DNA of 64,000 nucleotides from Bradyrhizobiaceae bacterium PARB1 (GCA_002256345.1 NKIY01000016.1:1-64000), one strand, 5' to 3'. Counted from the first letter of the stretch, positions 9,565 through 17,489 are shown. The notes: generated by a model from the letters alone, not told the origin. Program-made: numbers and translations.

Positions 9565-10601
9565 TGGCCCGTCTCGACGCATCCGATCTCGCACAACGTC
9601 TCGGCCGACAGGCCGAGGCGGTGTGCCGCCGCTATCTCAGCAATGGCCACCGTCAGGGCAACTACTGGCAGGTGGGCGACGCCCGCAACACCAAGGGCCG
9701 CTCGATGTACGTCCGGCTCAAGGACTCGCCCAAAGGCCCCGCCGGGAAATGGACTGACGCCGCTACCGGCGAGCATGGAGACCTCCTCGACGTGATTCGC
9801 GAGAGCTGCGGCCTCATCGACTTCAAGGATGTCGCTGACGAGGCCCGGGTCTTCCTCAGCATGCCGCCGCCGGAACCGGAGCAGTCCGCGTTCCAGCCCC
9901 TGGCGCCTGCACCGCATGGATCGCCCGAAGCCGCTCGGCGTCTCATCCGCATGTCGCAGCCGATTCCAGGCACGATCGTAGCGGCGTATCTGCGGCAACG
10001 CGGCATTACGGATCTCCGGAGAACCGGAAATCTGTATTTCCACCCGCGCTGCTATTATCGTCCTGACGAGCACGCGCCGACCAAGACATGGCCCGCCATG
10101 ATCGCGGCGGTCACCGACCTTGCCGGCAGGATCACCGGGGCGCATCGCACCTGGCTCGACCCCCAGCGCTTGGACAAAGCGCCGCTCGACACCCCGCGTC
10201 GGGCGATGGGCGATCTCCTCGGCAACGCGGTCCGCTTTGGCGTCGGTGGCGAGGTCATGGCGGCCGGCGAAGGCATCGAGACGGTCCTTTCGGTCCGACA
10301 GGTCGTGCCCAACATGCCGATGCTGGCGGCGCTCTCCGCAGCACATCTCGCCGCCATCCTGTTCCCTGACACGCTGCGGCGGCTCTACATCCTGCGCGAT
10401 GATGATCCGGCGGGCGATAGTGCGCGTGATAGCCTGATCGAACGGGCGAACGCGGTCGGGATCGAGGCGATCGTCATCTCGCCGCAACTCGGCGACTTCA
10501 ACGAGGATCTGCGCACCCTCGGATTCGCGACCCTCCGCGGCCAGATACGGGTGCAGCTCGGGCCGCAGGACGTCGCGCGCTTCATGGCGCTGGCGGCATA
10601 G
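9564..10601 (+). CDS. TOPRIM-domain primase-like protein (345 aa)
   Basis: The C-terminal half carries a TOPRIM fold: VAAGEGIETVLSVRQVV near residues 229-245 supplies the conserved Glu, and LYILRDDDPAGDSARD near 273-288 the DxD motif. The N-terminal part (about 1-110) resembles the zinc-ribbon/CHC2-like region of plasmid primase-like proteins but lacks an obvious set of four zinc-binding Cys/His, so primase activity is uncertain. The start is fixed by the one-base overlap with the upstream helicase stop. Coupling of a TOPRIM protein to a methylase-helicase suggests a joint role in DNA synthesis or processing after transfer; this is inference. Confidence 0.82.
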   Translation: MARLDASDLAQRLGRQAEAVCRRYLSNGHRQGNYWQVGDARNTKGRSMYVRLKDSPKGPAGKWTDAATGEHGDLLDVIRESCGLIDFKDVADEARVFLSMPPPEPEQSAFQPLAPAPHGSPEAARRLIRMSQPIPGTIVAAYLRQRGITDLRRTGNLYFHPRCYYRPDEHAPTKTWPAMIAAVTDLAGRITGAHRTWLDPQRLDKAPLDTPRRAMGDLLGNAVRFGVGGEVMAAGEGIETVLSVRQVVPNMPMLAALSAAHLAAILFPDTLRRLYILRDDDPAGDSARDSLIERANAVGIEAIVISPQLGDFNEDLRTLGFATLRGQIRVQLGPQDVARFMALAA

Positions 10602-10725
10602 TCGGTAAGGAAGCGGCAACGGCCCCGCCGCCGTACTCGCTCAGATGCAGGGGATCGGAGAGGACCGCGCCTCGGCCTTCGAGAGGGCGATCGGCCCACA
10701 GGCTGGCCGGCGCGGCAATGGCTGC

Positions 10726-10789
10726 GGCCGACTATTTTCCGGCGCGGCCCCAAGGGGCCGCTTTCCATCGCGAGGCAAAATAGCCGGCC
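10726..10789. repeat. Nested palindrome in the TOPRIM-DUF2493 gap
   Basis: The 309-base gap 10602-10910 has no supported gene. It contains 13-base outer arms (10726-10738 with 10777-10789, one mismatch) enclosing a perfect inner hairpin (GCGGCCCC at 10744-10751, AA, GGGGCCGC at 10754-10761, then TTT). The inner part could terminate plus-strand transcription. The whole 64-base structure is more elaborate than a terminator and could be a structured RNA, a repeated palindromic element or a single-strand replication site. Confidence 0.6.
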
Positions 10790-10910
10790 TCCACCATCCT
10801 CCGCTGACGCTCCGGCCCCTCGCTTGCGCTCCGGGTGCAGCGCCGTCCCGCCGGTGGGCTTCGTCGCCATGAAGGCCGCGACGGTCGCGGTCCAACCGAC
10901 GGAGCATCCG

Positions 10911-11834
10911 ATGCGCGATCACGACGACTACGAACCGCACCACGAATCCTCACCGACCGACCACGTCCTCAACGAATTGCAGCTCCACGGCTACCGGCCT
11001 TTCGCCGACGAACCCGATCAGCGGCTTCTGCCGGACGGCAACGAGGTCGCGGGCGCGATCGCCGACATCTTCGACGCCCTGATCGTGACCCTGGAGGATA
11101 CGCGCCTCGAACCCGACCTCGACGATCTCCTCTGGTCGACCGTGAACGTCTTTCATCGCGCCACCGAACGGATCAACCGCGAGCTCGACGACAACGAGCA
11201 GGCCCAAAAGCGCTCCCAGCGCGAACAGGACGGCAGCGAAGTGAAGTCAGTCGACCTCGAGCGCCTGATCGCCGAGGGCAAGACGCTGGTCGAACGTCAG
11301 ACCGCCTTCGAACTGATGCGCGACCAGGCCGCCGAGCACTACGAACGCCAGGTCGGCAAAGCATGGCTCCCGCGGTCCGGATCGAAGGTCAATCATCGCA
11401 ACCTCACCTCGGCGATGATCGACAGCCGCGACTTCATCATGGCGAAGAAGCGTGCCGAGCAGGAAGTGCTCCTGCCGCCTGGCCCCAAGATCGCCGTCAC
11501 CGGCGGGCTCGATTTCGACAATCATCGTCTGATCTGGGCCAAGCTCGACCAGGTCCACGAAAAGCACCCCGACATGGTGCTGATCCACGGCAAGTCGCCG
11601 AAGGGTGCCGAGAAGATCGCTTCTCTCTGGGCCAGGAATCGCAATGTCCCACAGATCGGCTTTGCACCCGACTGGACGAAGCACGGCCGGGCAGCACCCT
11701 TCAAACGCAATGACGAGATGCTGCAAATCCTGCCGAAGGGCGTGCTGCACTTCCCCGGCACCGGCATCAATGACAACCTCGCCGACAAAGCCAAGAAGCT
11801 CGGCATCCCGGTGTGGAAATTCGGCGGCGCGTAA
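10911..11834 (+). CDS. DUF2493 (SLOG-like, YAcAr) protein
   Basis: This 307-residue protein has a long N-terminal helical part (about 1-190) and a C-terminal DUF2493 domain. GPKIAVTGGLDFDNHRLI near 191-208 and LIHGKSPKGAEKIASLWARN near 225-244 resemble the SLOG superfamily, which binds nucleotides or nucleotide-derived ligands. DUF2493 genes are regular residents of this element type but have no assigned function. The ATG at 10911 is preferred because homologues begin shortly before the histidine- and acid-rich DHDDYEPHHESS segment; an ATG at 10869 is the alternative. A HEPN-like gene follows after 55 bases. Confidence 0.78.
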   Translation: MRDHDDYEPHHESSPTDHVLNELQLHGYRPFADEPDQRLLPDGNEVAGAIADIFDALIVTLEDTRLEPDLDDLLWSTVNVFHRATERINRELDDNEQAQKRSQREQDGSEVKSVDLERLIAEGKTLVERQTAFELMRDQAAEHYERQVGKAWLPRSGSKVNHRNLTSAMIDSRDFIMAKKRAEQEVLLPPGPKIAVTGGLDFDNHRLIWAKLDQVHEKHPDMVLIHGKSPKGAEKIASLWARNRNVPQIGFAPDWTKHGRAAPFKRNDEMLQILPKGVLHFPGTGINDNLADKAKKLGIPVWKFGGA

Positions 11835-11889
11835 GCGCCGCCGCATCGGGCACCTGCTAAACGGCCAAGCCTATGGCATAACGCAACGA

Positions 11890-12372
11890 ATGCAGCGACT
11901 GAAGCCACTCCCGAAACCGGCACGTTCGGACGCCGTTCTCGCTGCGGTTTTCCTGGAGAATGCCACCGTGAAGGCTGCAGCCGCCGAATGGGCGGCGGAT
12001 CAAGGATTCGACAATCAAGCCCTTCATGCGATTGCAATTGCCATCGAACTCCTCCTCAAATCCTATCTGCTTAACGTCGCGACCGATGATGTTTGGAACC
12101 GCGCGAACATCGGGCACGATCTCGCCAAGGCACTCCATTATTCGGCTCAAGCCGGCTTGGTGCCTCCTTCACGCATCGAGTGGATTATCAGCCACCTCCA
12201 TCCGCATTTTCAGCGTGGCGGGTTTCAGCGCGAGCCGTCGAGGAAATGGCCACCAGGCTTTGCGGATGACGCAGGTGAGGTCGCACGGCAGCTCGCGCAG
12301 ACAGTACGGCTTCACCAACGTCACGGCCACATCGACTCGGCTCCCAGCCCGGAGAAGACCACTCCCCGCTGA
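11890..12372 (+). CDS. HEPN-like small protein (160 aa)
   Basis: The product is mostly helical, with ALHAIAIAIELLLKSYLL at about residues 46-63 followed by NIGHDLAKALHY near 76-87. This ELLLKSYL...GHDL pattern is typical of small HEPN-like proteins found on mobile elements. A possible RX4H signature (RLHQRH, about 141-146) lies near the C-terminus, but I cannot confirm it is the catalytic HEPN motif. HEPN proteins are often RNases of toxin-antitoxin or defence systems; no nucleotidyltransferase partner is adjacent, and the upstream DUF2493 protein is the only neighbour. Base composition is slightly lower in GC than flanking genes. Function is inferred only. Confidence 0.5.
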   Translation: MQRLKPLPKPARSDAVLAAVFLENATVKAAAAEWAADQGFDNQALHAIAIAIELLLKSYLLNVATDDVWNRANIGHDLAKALHYSAQAGLVPPSRIEWIISHLHPHFQRGGFQREPSRKWPPGFADDAGEVARQLAQTVRLHQRHGHIDSAPSPEKTTPR

Positions 12373-12550
12373 ATGGCGCTGGTCCTTGGTCCAGCCGATG
12401 GCCTGACGCCATCAACCCGTAAAGGGTCGGACTACGCATAGCGTGCCGCCGCGCCGGCGTTGCCTGCGCGGTGATTGCGGCCATCGGCCGAACACATCGG
12501 GCGCCTGTCAGCGGGGGGATGGTCCTCCGCTCGAAACAGGAGCCGGATCG

Positions 12551-12718
12551 ATGTCCTTCCCCGACGCACACGCCTTCGCCTTCAGCCTCGCCACCACGCT
12601 GATGGCCGTCATCGTCATCTTCCGCGCGGGCGACGGCACTCTCTCGGTGACACCCGCAAACGAATACGACGGCGACGTCTCGGAGATCGTCCACGAGGTC
12701 GATCCCTTCGCGCCATGA
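12551..12718 (+). CDS. Small conserved hypothetical protein (55 aa)
   Basis: A 55-residue product with one hydrophobic stretch (about residues 8-25, AFAFSLATTLMAVIVIF) and an acidic tail (EYDGDVSEIVHEVDPFAP). The start ATG at 12551 follows a purine-rich GGAGCCGGATCG segment. It may be a small inner-membrane or secreted protein. I do not recognise a family; support is codon bias, clear start and location in a gene row. Confidence 0.45.
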   Translation: MSFPDAHAFAFSLATTLMAVIVIFRAGDGTLSVTPANEYDGDVSEIVHEVDPFAP

Positions 12719-12850
12719 CGGCGCGCCACCCTTCCAGGCGACGCGGAGACCCCTGCGGTTTCCGCTCCCGACGGAGCACAGCTTTTGCTATGCGCCGTGG
12801 TGGTGGTGGAAGGCGCGACCGTCAGAATTTGCTCTTTCGGAGACACCACC

Positions 12851-13291
12851 ATGATTATCCTCGGCATTGTCCTATCCTTCGCAGCCATCGGCATCTTGTG
12901 CTGGTTGCTGTTCACGCTCGCGGTGTTCGCACTGCCATTCTTCGCGGGCGTGACCGCCGGCACCTGGGCCTATGACACTGGCGCGGGCTGGCTCGGCGCC
13001 ATCCTTATCGGCATGCTCGGCGCCGGCCTGACGTTGGGCGTGGGGCAGCTCTTGCTTGGAATTGTCCGCCCGCTCTGGGCACGCCTGCTGATCGCGCTGG
13101 CATTTGTCGCACCCGCGGCGATCGCCGGCTTCCACGCCACGCATGGCATCGTGAAACACACCATGCCGTCGGAGACCTGGCAGCTCGTGTTCTCCGTCAT
13201 CGGTGCGGTCGCGGTCGGCGTCACCGCGTTCGCGCGCGTCGCTGGGATGGCAAGCACCGGCCCGTCCAGCCAGGGCATTGCACCAGCCTGA
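12851..13291 (+). CDS. Small integral membrane protein (146 aa)
   Basis: Four hydrophobic segments are visible: about residues 2-33, 43-70, 77-95 and 111-130. There is no signal peptide cleavage site, so it should be an inner-membrane protein. It begins MIILGIVLSFAAIGILCWLL; the ATG at 12851 follows a CGGAGA ribosome site. No family recognised. In this location it could help in transfer or element maintenance, but nothing in the sequence shows this. A perfect 14-base palindrome (13297-13310) follows the stop. Confidence 0.6.
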   Translation: MIILGIVLSFAAIGILCWLLFTLAVFALPFFAGVTAGTWAYDTGAGWLGAILIGMLGAGLTLGVGQLLLGIVRPLWARLLIALAFVAPAAIAGFHATHGIVKHTMPSETWQLVFSVIGAVAVGVTAFARVAGMASTGPSSQGIAPA

Positions 13292-13872
13292 CACCACGAC
13301 GGAACCGTCGCCGGGACGACCAGTCGGGGGTTTCAGCCCTCAGCGTTGTGCAGTTGGAGAGGGAGCCGCGTCACCGGAACCTGACTGAAGCCCATCGTGC
13401 GGCCGCCTCAACAGCGCCCGGATTTCTGCTCGGCGCCTCTGTGCGCGGGAACGGTGCAACACGAAGTCGAGGGCGTCATCTCCACTGGCCGACTTCGAAA
13501 CGAAAGCTCGACCCTCGCCTGTACAAGGGGAGGACGGGTCGCAGATGATCTTCAGCTTGCGCCGTCTGCTGGTTGCGACCGGGTCGCCATGATCTTCCGT
13601 TCCTGATTGTCTCCAGACCGCTCCGAACGGCCTCTCCAATGGCCTGATCTGACCGAAGGACGGCTGCGCCTCGACCGCCTATGCCGCAACGGCGCGTCCC
13701 GACTTTCTTCCCCTGCCGGCCAAGGCCGTCATTCCTCGCGAAACAACAAAGTCGTTCCTGCCATCCTCCGCGTTGCTCCGGTCGCAAGCGATGCGGCGTC
13801 GGTCGCCTCCGGCCTGTCGATCGCCATCGAGGCCGCAATGGAGCGGTCCCGAAAACGAAACGGAGACTTACA
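13292..13872. other. 581-base region without a supported gene
   Basis: After the palindrome at 13297-13310 I see no convincing coding sequence. Several overlapping frames are open but none has a good start or recognisable protein. There is a complementary pair (CGACCC near 13510, GGGTCG near 13537) that could form a stem. The region ends in the leader of the DUF736 gene. Its length and lack of genes in an otherwise compact element suggest a site or an RNA function. Confidence 0.4.
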
Positions 13873-14196
13873 ATGGCGACCATCGGCACCTTCAAGAAGA
13901 CCGGCTCGAACGAGTTCACCGGCGAAATCGTAACCCTCAGCGTCCAAGCCAAGGGCGTGCGCATCGTCCCCGACACCCGCGCCACCGGCGAGAACGCCCC
14001 CAGCCACCGGGTTCTGGTCGGCCGCGCGGAAATCGGCGCCGCCTGGTCCAAGCGCTCCAACGAGGGCCGCGACTATCTGGGCCTCAAGCTCGACGATCCG
14101 AGCTTCAACGCCCCCATCTACGCCAACCTCTTCGACGACGAGGACGGCGACACCCACTCGCTGATCTGGTCCCGCCCGACCCGCCGCGGCGACTGA
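13873..14196 (+). CDS. DUF736 family protein (first copy)
   Basis: The 107-residue product begins MATIGTFKKTGSNEFTGEI and ends with ...SLIWSRPTRRGD, matching DUF736 along its whole length (IGTF...F.G.I.TL at the N-terminus, YL.LKLDDPSF.APIYANLF in the second half). DUF736 proteins are small, soluble and almost always encoded in plasmids and integrative elements; function is unknown. The start follows an AACGGAGAC ribosome site. A second, more divergent DUF736 gene lies at 19503. A strong terminator follows. Confidence 0.9.
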   Translation: MATIGTFKKTGSNEFTGEIVTLSVQAKGVRIVPDTRATGENAPSHRVLVGRAEIGAAWSKRSNEGRDYLGLKLDDPSFNAPIYANLFDDEDGDTHSLIWSRPTRRGD

Positions 14197-14205
14197 GCCC
14201 CGAGC

Positions 14206-14237
14206 AAGGCCCCGGCCCAACAGGCCGGGGCCTTTCC
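14206..14237 (+). terminator. Strong terminator after DUF736
   Basis: A perfect 12-bp stem (14206-14217 with 14223-14234) with a five-base loop, followed by one extra T and CC. It sits nine bases after the DUF736 stop and is a clear transcription end despite the short T tract. Confidence 0.8.
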
Positions 14238-14321
14238 ACTGCTAGCGCGAATCACTTCGGCCGCCCGGCGAGGGCACCGCCAGCCCTGAGACGCCGATTA
14301 CCCTCGCAATGGGCGCAAAGA

Positions 14322-14338
14322 ACGACTATTATAGTCGT
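14322..14338. promoter_or_regulatory. 17-base operator-like palindrome upstream of XRE gene
   Basis: ACGACTAT-T-ATAGTCGT is a perfect inverted repeat with 8-base arms, 43 bases before the XRE start. It contains TATTAT and TATAGT, which could serve as -10 elements, so binding would block a promoter. The XRE protein downstream is the likely ligand (autoregulation). Confidence 0.65.
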
Positions 14339-14369
14339 AGTTCTGGCAAGCGTGTGTCCGTCGGTGGGA

Positions 14370-14389
14370 GGTGATCATGCATGATCACC
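14370..14389. promoter_or_regulatory. Perfect 20-base palindrome over the XRE start codon
   Basis: GGTGATCATGCATGATCACC is its own reverse complement. It overlaps the end of the ribosome site (GGGAGGTG) and the ATG at 14381. It can form a DNA operator or an RNA hairpin that hides the start. An out-of-frame ATG at 14377 lies in the same palindrome. Confidence 0.7.
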
Positions 14390-14635
14390 GCCCGACAATC
14401 GCGGGCCGCACGCGCGTTGCTGGGGTGGACACAGGAGACGCTCGCTGACAAGGCCCGGACATCGCTAACCGCGCTCAAGCGCCTTGAGTCCGAAAGTGGA
14501 TTAGAGGTGTACGAGTCGACGCGCGATCAGGTGCGAAGGGCGCTTGAAACAGCCGGTATCGTCCTGCTTTCCACCGACAAGGGCGAAGGAGTGCTGCTGC
14601 TCCATGAGCGGGACGACCGGCCGACGAGGCGTTAG
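14381..14635 (+). CDS. XRE-family helix-turn-helix regulator (84 aa)
   Basis: A single HTH_3 domain fills most of the protein: ITARQSRAARALLGWTQETLADKA (about residues 2-25) is helix 1-2 with the typical QSRAAR...GWTQ..LA start, and SLTALKRLESES (about 27-38) the recognition helix. The short C-terminus (about 45-84) may dimerise. Such proteins commonly repress their own promoter, and two palindromes lie directly upstream (14322-14338 and 14370-14389). It may control the neighbouring DUF2285/repA module. The ATG at 14381 has a GGGAGG site nine bases away. Confidence 0.85.
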   Translation: MITARQSRAARALLGWTQETLADKARTSLTALKRLESESGLEVYESTRDQVRRALETAGIVLLSTDKGEGVLLLHERDDRPTRR

Positions 14636-14685
14636 CAGCGCCGTGATCGCGTGGCACACACCATCCATCGCACGTTGTCACAGTA

Positions 14686-15003
14686 ATGCCGGGCACGAGT
14701 GTTAACGAATGCTTTCCGCGCGAATATAGTCGCCTGATGGAATCCGCGATGCCGCCGTTTCTCGACGCGCCCCCGATCAGCCAGACCCTCACGGCCTATG
14801 ACCGCGAGCATATGGTTCTCTATCTGCGCCTGCTCGATTCCTCGCGCGACGGAGCTGATTGGCGCGAAGCCGTCCAGATCCTCTTTGGCCTCGATCCGGC
14901 ACGTGAACCGCACCGGTGCCGCCAGATCCATGACACGCATCTCGCCCGCGCCCAGTGGATGACCGAGCACGGCTATCGAGACCTGGCACGCTCGGCACCG
15001 TGA
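14686..15003 (+). CDS. Short DUF2285-type protein
   Basis: The conserved part is TLTAYDREHMVLYLRLLD (about 34-51 from the first start) followed by GADWREAVQILFGLDP and HLARAQWMTEHGYRDLAR. This corresponds to the short DUF2285 proteins that sit next to longer DUF2285 regulators in rhizobial elements; they are thought to be small DNA-binding or regulatory proteins. The start is uncertain: 14686, 14737 and 14749 are all in frame and none has a strong ribosome site. The conserved region starts after all three. Confidence 0.65.
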   Translation: MPGTSVNECFPREYSRLMESAMPPFLDAPPISQTLTAYDREHMVLYLRLLDSSRDGADWREAVQILFGLDPAREPHRCRQIHDTHLARAQWMTEHGYRDLARSAP

Positions 15004-15114
15004 TCGCCGCGATGCCTTTTCGGCACCACCCTTTGCCGGTCCTCTGACTTCCACTGAACAACCCAGCCGGGAATCCTGACTCTCCCACAAGTTCAACGAC
15101 TAGGGAGGATCGTG

Positions 15115-15889
15115 ATGACACCAGATGCTTCCGGCTGGCGCTCCTCGGAACGCTATGCCCATGTCGCCGACATGACCGCGTCCGACGTCGCGTGGGAATG
15201 GCTGCGTCGCAATGAATCCTACGATAGAGATTTTCAAGCGCTCAGCGACAACGAAAGCGAGCTGGGCGCGCTGACCGACAGGATCGGGCAGCGGTGGGGG
15301 TTGCGATTTCCCGGTAGACCCGATGCAGGCACCACCCGAAGCGCGGGTGATCTGGCTTCCCCAGGAAGACACAAGCGCCATCGTTCTTGGCGCACCTCCC
15401 GATATTCCATCCGCAAGCGCTGACCCCCAACCGACGCTCGACGCCGCCATCGGCATCGACGCCGGCAACGAGACCCATCTGGCTCTCGATCTCGGAAACG
15501 GCCAGCGCGTCGCGCTTGTTCATCCCTCCGCGACACGACCCGCGAAACCCTTCGGCGCCTTCATCCCGCTCGGGCAGGAAGGCTTCGACCGGCTCGAATC
15601 GGTCGCCCGCTTGCTCGCCGCCCTCCATGGTCGCGCCATACCGCCCGACACCCGACTGACACGGCAGCAACGCGCGCGGCTGTGCCGGATGCTGCAAGCC
15701 TTCGACGGTCATCGCGCGGGCGCGACCCAGCAAGAAATTGCGCAGGTCATATTTCGGATCGGCGCTCTCGGTCGCGATGAGTGGCAGGCATCCTCCGCCC
15801 GTCACGCCGTCAAATCCCTAATTCGAGATGCCCGTGCCATGATCGTGGGCGGCTATCGCACGCTGCTTCGTCATCGCCGGCAATCCTAG
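15115..15889 (+). pseudogene. Frameshifted DUF6499/DUF2285 regulator
   Basis: The first frame (from ATG 15115, with a good GGGAGG site at 15103-15108) encodes an N-terminal domain of the DUF6499 kind: SDVAWEWLRRNESYDRDF and IGQRWGLRF. It then runs into unrelated sequence and stops at 15423. The next frame continues the family with VDPMQAPPEARVIWLPQED and a complete DUF2285 domain ending at 15889. Removing one base within CCCGG at 15310-15314 would restore one continuous protein of about 257 residues, the usual arrangement. This is either a true inactivating frameshift or a sequencing error; a separate start at ATG 15323 lacks a ribosome site. The intact family are transcription regulators of integrative elements. 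Confidence 0.7.
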
Positions 15890-15912
15890 CTGGCCGTCAT
15901 TCGGCTCTTGGT

Positions 15913-15942
15913 GGGCGAATTTAGGCCCCCCTGAATTCGCCC
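15913..15942. promoter_or_regulatory. 13-bp inverted repeat before the HTH/repA genes
   Basis: A 13-base arm (15913-15925) pairs with 15930-15942 with one G-T pair and a CCCC loop. No T run follows on either strand, so it is not a typical terminator. Its place between the DUF2285 stop and the HTH gene suggests an operator or a replication-control hairpin. Confidence 0.5.
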
Positions 15943-16028
15943 TGCATCTCGCCGGTCCTGCTTCGCCAACGTGGCCTTCGTTACCCGCCGCTGCCCGGCG
16001 GTCCCAACGAACCCACGGAGGCCCTCTC

Positions 16029-16310
16029 ATGCGACCTGATCTCGCCCTTCTCCCGCCGCGCTTCCTGCGCACCAAGGAAGCCGCCGAATTTCTCAGCCTA
16101 TCGGCCCGCACCCTCGAAAAGCACCGGACCTACGGCACCGGTCCGGCCTATCGCAAGCTCGGCGGCCGCGTCGTCTACGCCGTCGACGATCTCGAGGCCT
16201 GGGCCGAGCGCGGGGCCGTCACCTCCACCTCCGATCCGCGCGGCAGCGTGCTTCCGGCCAAGCGCCACACGCCCGCGCCGCCGGCACATGCCGGACGATA
16301 CGCACGCTGA
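16029..16310 (+). CDS. HTH_17/AlpA-like DNA-binding protein (93 aa)
   Basis: The segment PRFLRTKEAAEFLSLSARTLEKHRTYGTGPAYRKLGGRVVYAVDDLEAW (about residues 11-59) is a winged helix-turn-helix of the excisionase/MerR type. Proteins of this kind, directly before repA in these elements, are thought to regulate replication or act as excision factors. The C-terminus is basic and proline-rich. The ATG at 16029 follows CGGAGGCC. The RepA gene follows after 18 bases, implying co-transcription. Confidence 0.85.
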   Translation: MRPDLALLPPRFLRTKEAAEFLSLSARTLEKHRTYGTGPAYRKLGGRVVYAVDDLEAWAERGAVTSTSDPRGSVLPAKRHTPAPPAHAGRYAR

Positions 16311-16328
16311 CCGTCCCCGGATTCCCGA

Positions 16329-17489
16329 ATGGCGGCGCGACACCAGTCCCTCTCGGAGCGCGGGCAGCTCGATCTGTTCCGTGCGCTCCCCGGCGAGTTC
16401 GCAGCCCGAGACGCGCAGGATCTCATGGCTTATCCGTTTTTCTCCCTCTCCAAGTCCCATCGCGTCACCCCAATCGACTTCGCCGCCGGCGATGTGTCGA
16501 TCCGGGTGGAAGCCGTGCCCGATCACGGCATGGCGACCATCTGGGATGCCGACATTCTGATCTGGGCTGCGAGCCAGATCGTCGAGGCGCGTGACGCCGG
16601 CCTGCGCACCTCACGCCTGATGGCCGCCACCCCCTATGAGATTCTCAAGTTCATCGGCCGTGGCACATCCTTACGCGACTACCAGCGCCTGAAGGCCGCG
16701 CTCGACCGCCTGCAATCGACGACGGTCAGCACCTCGATCCGCCAAGCCGCCGAAGGCCGGCGTCACCGCTTCTCATGGATCAACGAGTGGAAGGAGCGCA
16801 CGAACCGGAACGGCAAGCCGGACGGGATCGAGATGATCGTGCCCGACTGGTTCTATCAGGCCGTTCTCGACGACGCGCTCGTGCTGACGATCGACAGGGC
16901 CTATTTCGATCTCACGGGCGGACTTGATCGCTGGCTCTATCGCCTGGTGCGCAAGCACGGCGGGCGACAGCGCAATGGCTGGCGGTTCGACTTTCGCCAC
17001 CTCCACCAGAAATCCGGCGCGCTGTCGCCGTTCAAACGCTTCGCCTTCGAGTTGCGCGACATCATCCGCCGCCAGCCGCTTCCCGGCTACACGCTGTTTC
17101 TGGAGATCGAGGCTGGCGGCCGGACGTTGCTCGCTTTCGAGCGGACGCCGCCCTGTGGAAAAGCTGTGAAAGGCTTCGTGCCATCGGGAACCCGAAAGCG
17201 CGTGCCATCAGGAACCGGTCCCTCGTGCCAACGGGAACCGAAACAGGGCCTAACCCATGACAGCAGAACCGAAAATCGCGCCCCTAACTTAGAATCTAAC
17301 AGAGAATCTAACTTTGAAGAGCGCGCGCGGGAGGTGGAAAACCTCGTGCGGCAGACGGCGAACGCACTCAACGTCGCTGGCAAACGGCGCACAAGCAGCA
17401 CCGCTCTCACCAACACCGACACAGCGAGAAACAGGTCCTCCGACGCTCCGCGGCTTCCCTTCGGTCCACGCTCGGGAGGCCATCGATGA
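16329..17489 (+). CDS. RepA-type replication initiator (RPA family, 386 aa)
   Basis: Residues from about 28 to 280 match the plasmid replication initiator RPA family (Pfam PF10134 type): YPFFSLSKSHRVTPIDF, IWDADILIWAASQI, PYEILKFIGRGTSLRDYQRL and a winged-helix-like LDRWLYRLVRKHGG. It would bind the origin and start replication of a circular form. The C-terminal 100 residues are low-complexity and poorly conserved. The stop overlaps parA by four bases. I could not identify clear iterons in the surrounding 150 bases; the origin may lie inside the gene or in the region 15890-16028. Confidence 0.85.
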   Translation: MAARHQSLSERGQLDLFRALPGEFAARDAQDLMAYPFFSLSKSHRVTPIDFAAGDVSIRVEAVPDHGMATIWDADILIWAASQIVEARDAGLRTSRLMAATPYEILKFIGRGTSLRDYQRLKAALDRLQSTTVSTSIRQAAEGRRHRFSWINEWKERTNRNGKPDGIEMIVPDWFYQAVLDDALVLTIDRAYFDLTGGLDRWLYRLVRKHGGRQRNGWRFDFRHLHQKSGALSPFKRFAFELRDIIRRQPLPGYTLFLEIEAGGRTLLAFERTPPCGKAVKGFVPSGTRKRVPSGTGPSCQREPKQGLTHDSRTENRAPNLESNRESNFEERAREVENLVRQTANALNVAGKRRTSSTALTNTDTARNRSSDAPRLPFGPRSGGHR

